In this document: piece by piece, positions 61,875 to 64,000 of the stretch | Numbering within the stretch: the first letter of the stretch is position 1 | Layout: each line of letters opens with the position of its first letter | Assembly: GCF_001761465.1 (NCBI RefSeq) | Contig: NZ_CP017479.1 | Span: 3,844,001 to 3,908,000 of the forward strand | Direction: 5' to 3' | Origin: Flavobacterium gilvum | GTDB lineage: Bacteria; Bacteroidota; Bacteroidia; Flavobacteriales; Flavobacteriaceae | Length of the DNA stretch: 64,000 bases | Program-made: the position numbers and the translations under genes | The notes under the pieces: model-generated | Databases searched by the model: none | What the model saw: only the letters and a program-made list of their open reading frames with translations | What the model was told of the DNA's origin: nothing

Positions 61875-64000
61875 TTAATTCTTTTTCTCAGGAACAACCT
61901 CAACAGTTATTATTCCTGCGTCTAAACCTTCGGCGGTGGCTTTAATTTCGATTTTTCCAGTGTCTTTCGTTGCTCTGATGATAGCAATCGCTTTTCCACT
62001 GAATGCATGTTTTTCAGGTAAAATGTAATCTTCGTGACTGATAATACTTCCATTGTCAGTTCCAATAATTTTACCGGAGCCAGAAACTGTAAATTTTATT
62101 AGGTTGTCTGCATTGGCGCATCTTACCCCTTTATCGTCAACAATCGTAGCGGTGATAAAAGAAACGTCATCCCAATTATTAGAAAGAGTTGAATTACTTT
62201 TTTCAATTATAATTTTGGTAGGTTTTCCGGCAGAAGCAAATTCTTCCTGAGCAACCACTTTACCATTGTTTTTTCCAACTGCTTTTATTGTTCCTTTTTC
62301 AAAAGTTACATTCCATTCTCTTGGCGAATCATCGGCAGGTTTTTTTATTGTCCCTAATGATTTTTCGTTAAGGAAAAGCTCCACTTCATCACAATTGCTG
62401 TACACATTTACTTTTGCATTATCATACGTATCAAAATCACTTGGCGTCCAATCGGCAACCCAATTTCCTGCACCGGCGTTATCCGACTTTCTCACGATAT
62501 GCACAACAGGTTCCGGGGACCACCAACTGTCTCTTTGCAGTGATTGTTGCTTCCAGTTCCCTGCTCTATCAAACAACCCTTGATTGTTGGTCGTTTCTGG
62601 CCAATCAGCTTCGCCCAAATAATCATAACCTGTCCACAAAAATTGTCCTGCCATATATGGTTTATCTCGCAAAGCAAGCCATTGACTAATAACATGGGTA
62701 TTTTCAGTGCCTATCACTTTCCAGTTTGGATGCGCTTCATGTGCGGCGATTAGCTCATTTTCACGGTAATTTTGTCCCACTACATCCATTTGCTCTGCAA
62801 AACCACTTAGATACACTTTTGAATTTGCCGGTCTGAAAAGTGCCATCGTAACTGGTCTTGTGTTATCGTATTTCTTTACGACATCTTCTTGCATTTTATA
62901 AGCCTTGTAACCTTCTGGATAACTCAAATCATCGTGTATTTCATTTCCGATGCTATAAATCACGATTGAAGGATGATTACGGTCTCTTAAAATTAAGTCT
63001 CTTGTATCTTGTTCCCACCATTCTTTGAAATATAAATTATAGCCTTTTTCACCATTATGTTTGGCCGCAGTCCAGGTATCGAAAGTTTCGTCCATCACTA
63101 AAAACCCCATTTGATCGCATAAATCTAGAAACTCTGGAGCAACAGGATTGTGGGAAGTACGGATAGCATTTACGCCTACTTCTTTCAGTTTTTTGAAACG
63201 TTCTTTCCAAACGCCTAAAGGCACGGCCGCTCCAACAGCTCCACCGTCATGATGCAAACAAACGCCTTTTAGTTTTATATTTTTCCCATTAAGCCAAAAA
63301 CCGGTTTCGGCAATGAACTCGGCTTTTTTAATTCCAAATGGTATCGTTTGATTATCAACAAGCGTTTTACTGGAATATAATTTGGCTACAGCCGAATATA
63401 AATTAGGATCTTCAACATTCCATAATTTTGGGTTTCCAATTTCAATATCCTGAGTAAATAAGCCTGTTCCTTTTGCTAAAATATTTTTTGTACTTTCAAC
63501 CGTTTTTACGACCTTTCCTTTGTTATCCACAATGTCGATTTGCAGTTTGTAATCGCCTGCTTTTCCATTATTCTGAACTTCGATTTTAAGATTAACAACC
63601 GCCTTACTAGCAGACGCATTTGGAGTTGTAATGAAAGTTCCCCAATGCGTAAAATGAGTTGGACTAACCGAAACCAAACGAACATGGCGGTAAATCCCTG
63701 CGCCAGTATAATAACGAGACGCAGGCTGAATCGAATTATCGGCTCGCACTGCGATGACATTAGGCTTGTCAAAATTCAAATAAGGAGTCAGGTCGTAACT
63801 CATGCTGATATAACCGTAGGGTCGTTTACCCAAAGACTTTCCGTTTATCCACACTTCGCTGTTTGCCATGATTCCGTCAAATTCAACAGAACACATTTTA
63901 CCGGCATCGGCCTTACTTATTTCAAACGTTTTGCGATACCATCCGATACCCGAAGGCAAATAACCACCTCCTCGTCCTGAAGGATTGGCTCTGTCATACG
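61875..64000 (-). CDS. GH2 beta-galactosidase-like enzyme, N-terminus outside window
   Basis: The frame stays open to the window end; codons past the TTG at 63959 read DRANPSGRGGGY, so the start lies beyond 64000. About 708 residues are visible: end of the jelly-roll domain (GIGWYRKTFEI), Ig-like sandwich, TIM barrel with acid/base Glu in YSIGNEIHDD and nucleophile Glu in VIGTENTHV, then a DUF4982-like domain (NVYSNCDEVELFLNEKSLG) and a final Ig-like domain. This is the GH2 form common in Bacteroidota glycan loci. It probably removes galactose or a related sugar from pectin side chains. It converges on the tandem esterase gene. Confidence 0.88.
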   Translation of the reverse strand, partial: YDRANPSGRGGGYLPSGIGWYRKTFEISKADAGKMCSVEFDGIMANSEVWINGKSLGKRPYGYISMSYDLTPYLNFDKPNVIAVRADNSIQPASRYYTGAGIYRHVRLVSVSPTHFTHWGTFITTPNASASKAVVNLKIEVQNNGKAGDYKLQIDIVDNKGKVVKTVESTKNILAKGTGLFTQDIEIGNPKLWNVEDPNLYSAVAKLYSSKTLVDNQTIPFGIKKAEFIAETGFWLNGKNIKLKGVCLHHDGGAVGAAVPLGVWKERFKKLKEVGVNAIRTSHNPVAPEFLDLCDQMGFLVMDETFDTWTAAKHNGEKGYNLYFKEWWEQDTRDLILRDRNHPSIVIYSIGNEIHDDLSYPEGYKAYKMQEDVVKKYDNTRPVTMALFRPANSKVYLSGFAEQMDVVGQNYRENELIAAHEAHPNWKVIGTENTHVISQWLALRDKPYMAGQFLWTGYDYLGEADWPETTNNQGLFDRAGNWKQQSLQRDSWWSPEPVVHIVRKSDNAGAGNWVADWTPSDFDTYDNAKVNVYSNCDEVELFLNEKSLGTIKKPADDSPREWNVTFEKGTIKAVGKNNGKVVAQEEFASAGKPTKIIIEKSNSTLSNNWDDVSFITATIVDDKGVRCANADNLIKFTVSGSGKIIGTDNGSIISHEDYILPEKHAFSGKAIAIIRATKDTGKIEIKATAEGLDAGIITVEVVPEKKN

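Noticed and set aside
1..64000. tRNA, rRNA, phage, transposase or known anti-phage defence genes
   Set aside because: None recognised on either strand; the repeats found have no linked mobility gene.

Overview
The window looks like chromosome from a Flavobacterium-type member of the Bacteroidota. The signs are low GC, no Shine-Dalgarno sequences before most starts, TAnnTTTG-type promoter elements, many lipoproteins with short lipoboxes, a type IX secretion (T9SS) sorting domain with PorP/SprF and PorE-like partners, and many glycan-degrading enzymes. About 40 protein genes are supported. No tRNA, rRNA, CRISPR array, transposase or phage gene was seen.

Layout. 1-1319: C-terminal end of a TonB-dependent receptor. 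1320-1792: a 273-bp nested inverted-repeat element. 1793-5013: an envelope cluster of two monohaem-cytochrome-like lipoproteins, a membrane-anchored OB-fold protein, a DUF5777 barrel, a YceI protein and a CHRD lipoprotein. 5248-11094: a mannitol/fructose module (PfkB kinase, small outer-membrane barrel, FucP-type transporter, mannitol 2-dehydrogenase) with a divergent LacI regulator and several AACGTT operator-like sites. 11211-14506: a TPR histidine kinase, a small lipoprotein and a NarL-type regulator. 14955-19025: a double-domain GH43 and a GH27 with an NPCBM domain.

19647-34057: two paralogous histidine kinases with the same uncharacterised extracytoplasmic sensor domain, each beside a response regulator. 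They flank a three-gene T9SS cassette: a 2238-residue repeat protein with a type B sorting domain, a PorP/SprF protein and a PorE-like OmpA protein. 34460-47323: an L-rhamnose locus, rhaT, aldolase/dehydrogenase fusion, RhaI isomerase, rhamnulokinase, lutA, a GH28, lutB, lutC and an SDR, with a divergent GntR regulator. 47412-64000: rhamnogalacturonan-I degradation (PL11, a GH65-like protein, a DUF4450 protein, a CE12 esterase, a GH2, a tandem CE12 esterase and a second GH2 cut by the window end).

How the parts fit. The 47-64 kb enzymes deacetylate and cut rhamnogalacturonan-I and trim galactose. GH28 cuts galacturonan backbones, and GH43/GH27 could remove arabinose and galactose side chains. 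Rhamnose enters by RhaT and becomes rhamnulose and rhamnulose-1-phosphate, then DHAP plus lactaldehyde. The dehydrogenase half of the fusion can make lactate, and LutABC can oxidise that to pyruvate. A 15-base motif overlapping the rhaT promoter recurs upstream of the CE12/GH2 genes (13 of 15 bases), suggesting one regulator joins polymer breakdown to rhamnose use. No SusC/SusD pair is present in this part. The least explained parts are the cytochrome/YceI/DUF5777 cluster, the shared sensor domain, and the DUF4450 and GH65-like proteins. Several foldback repeats lie between genes.
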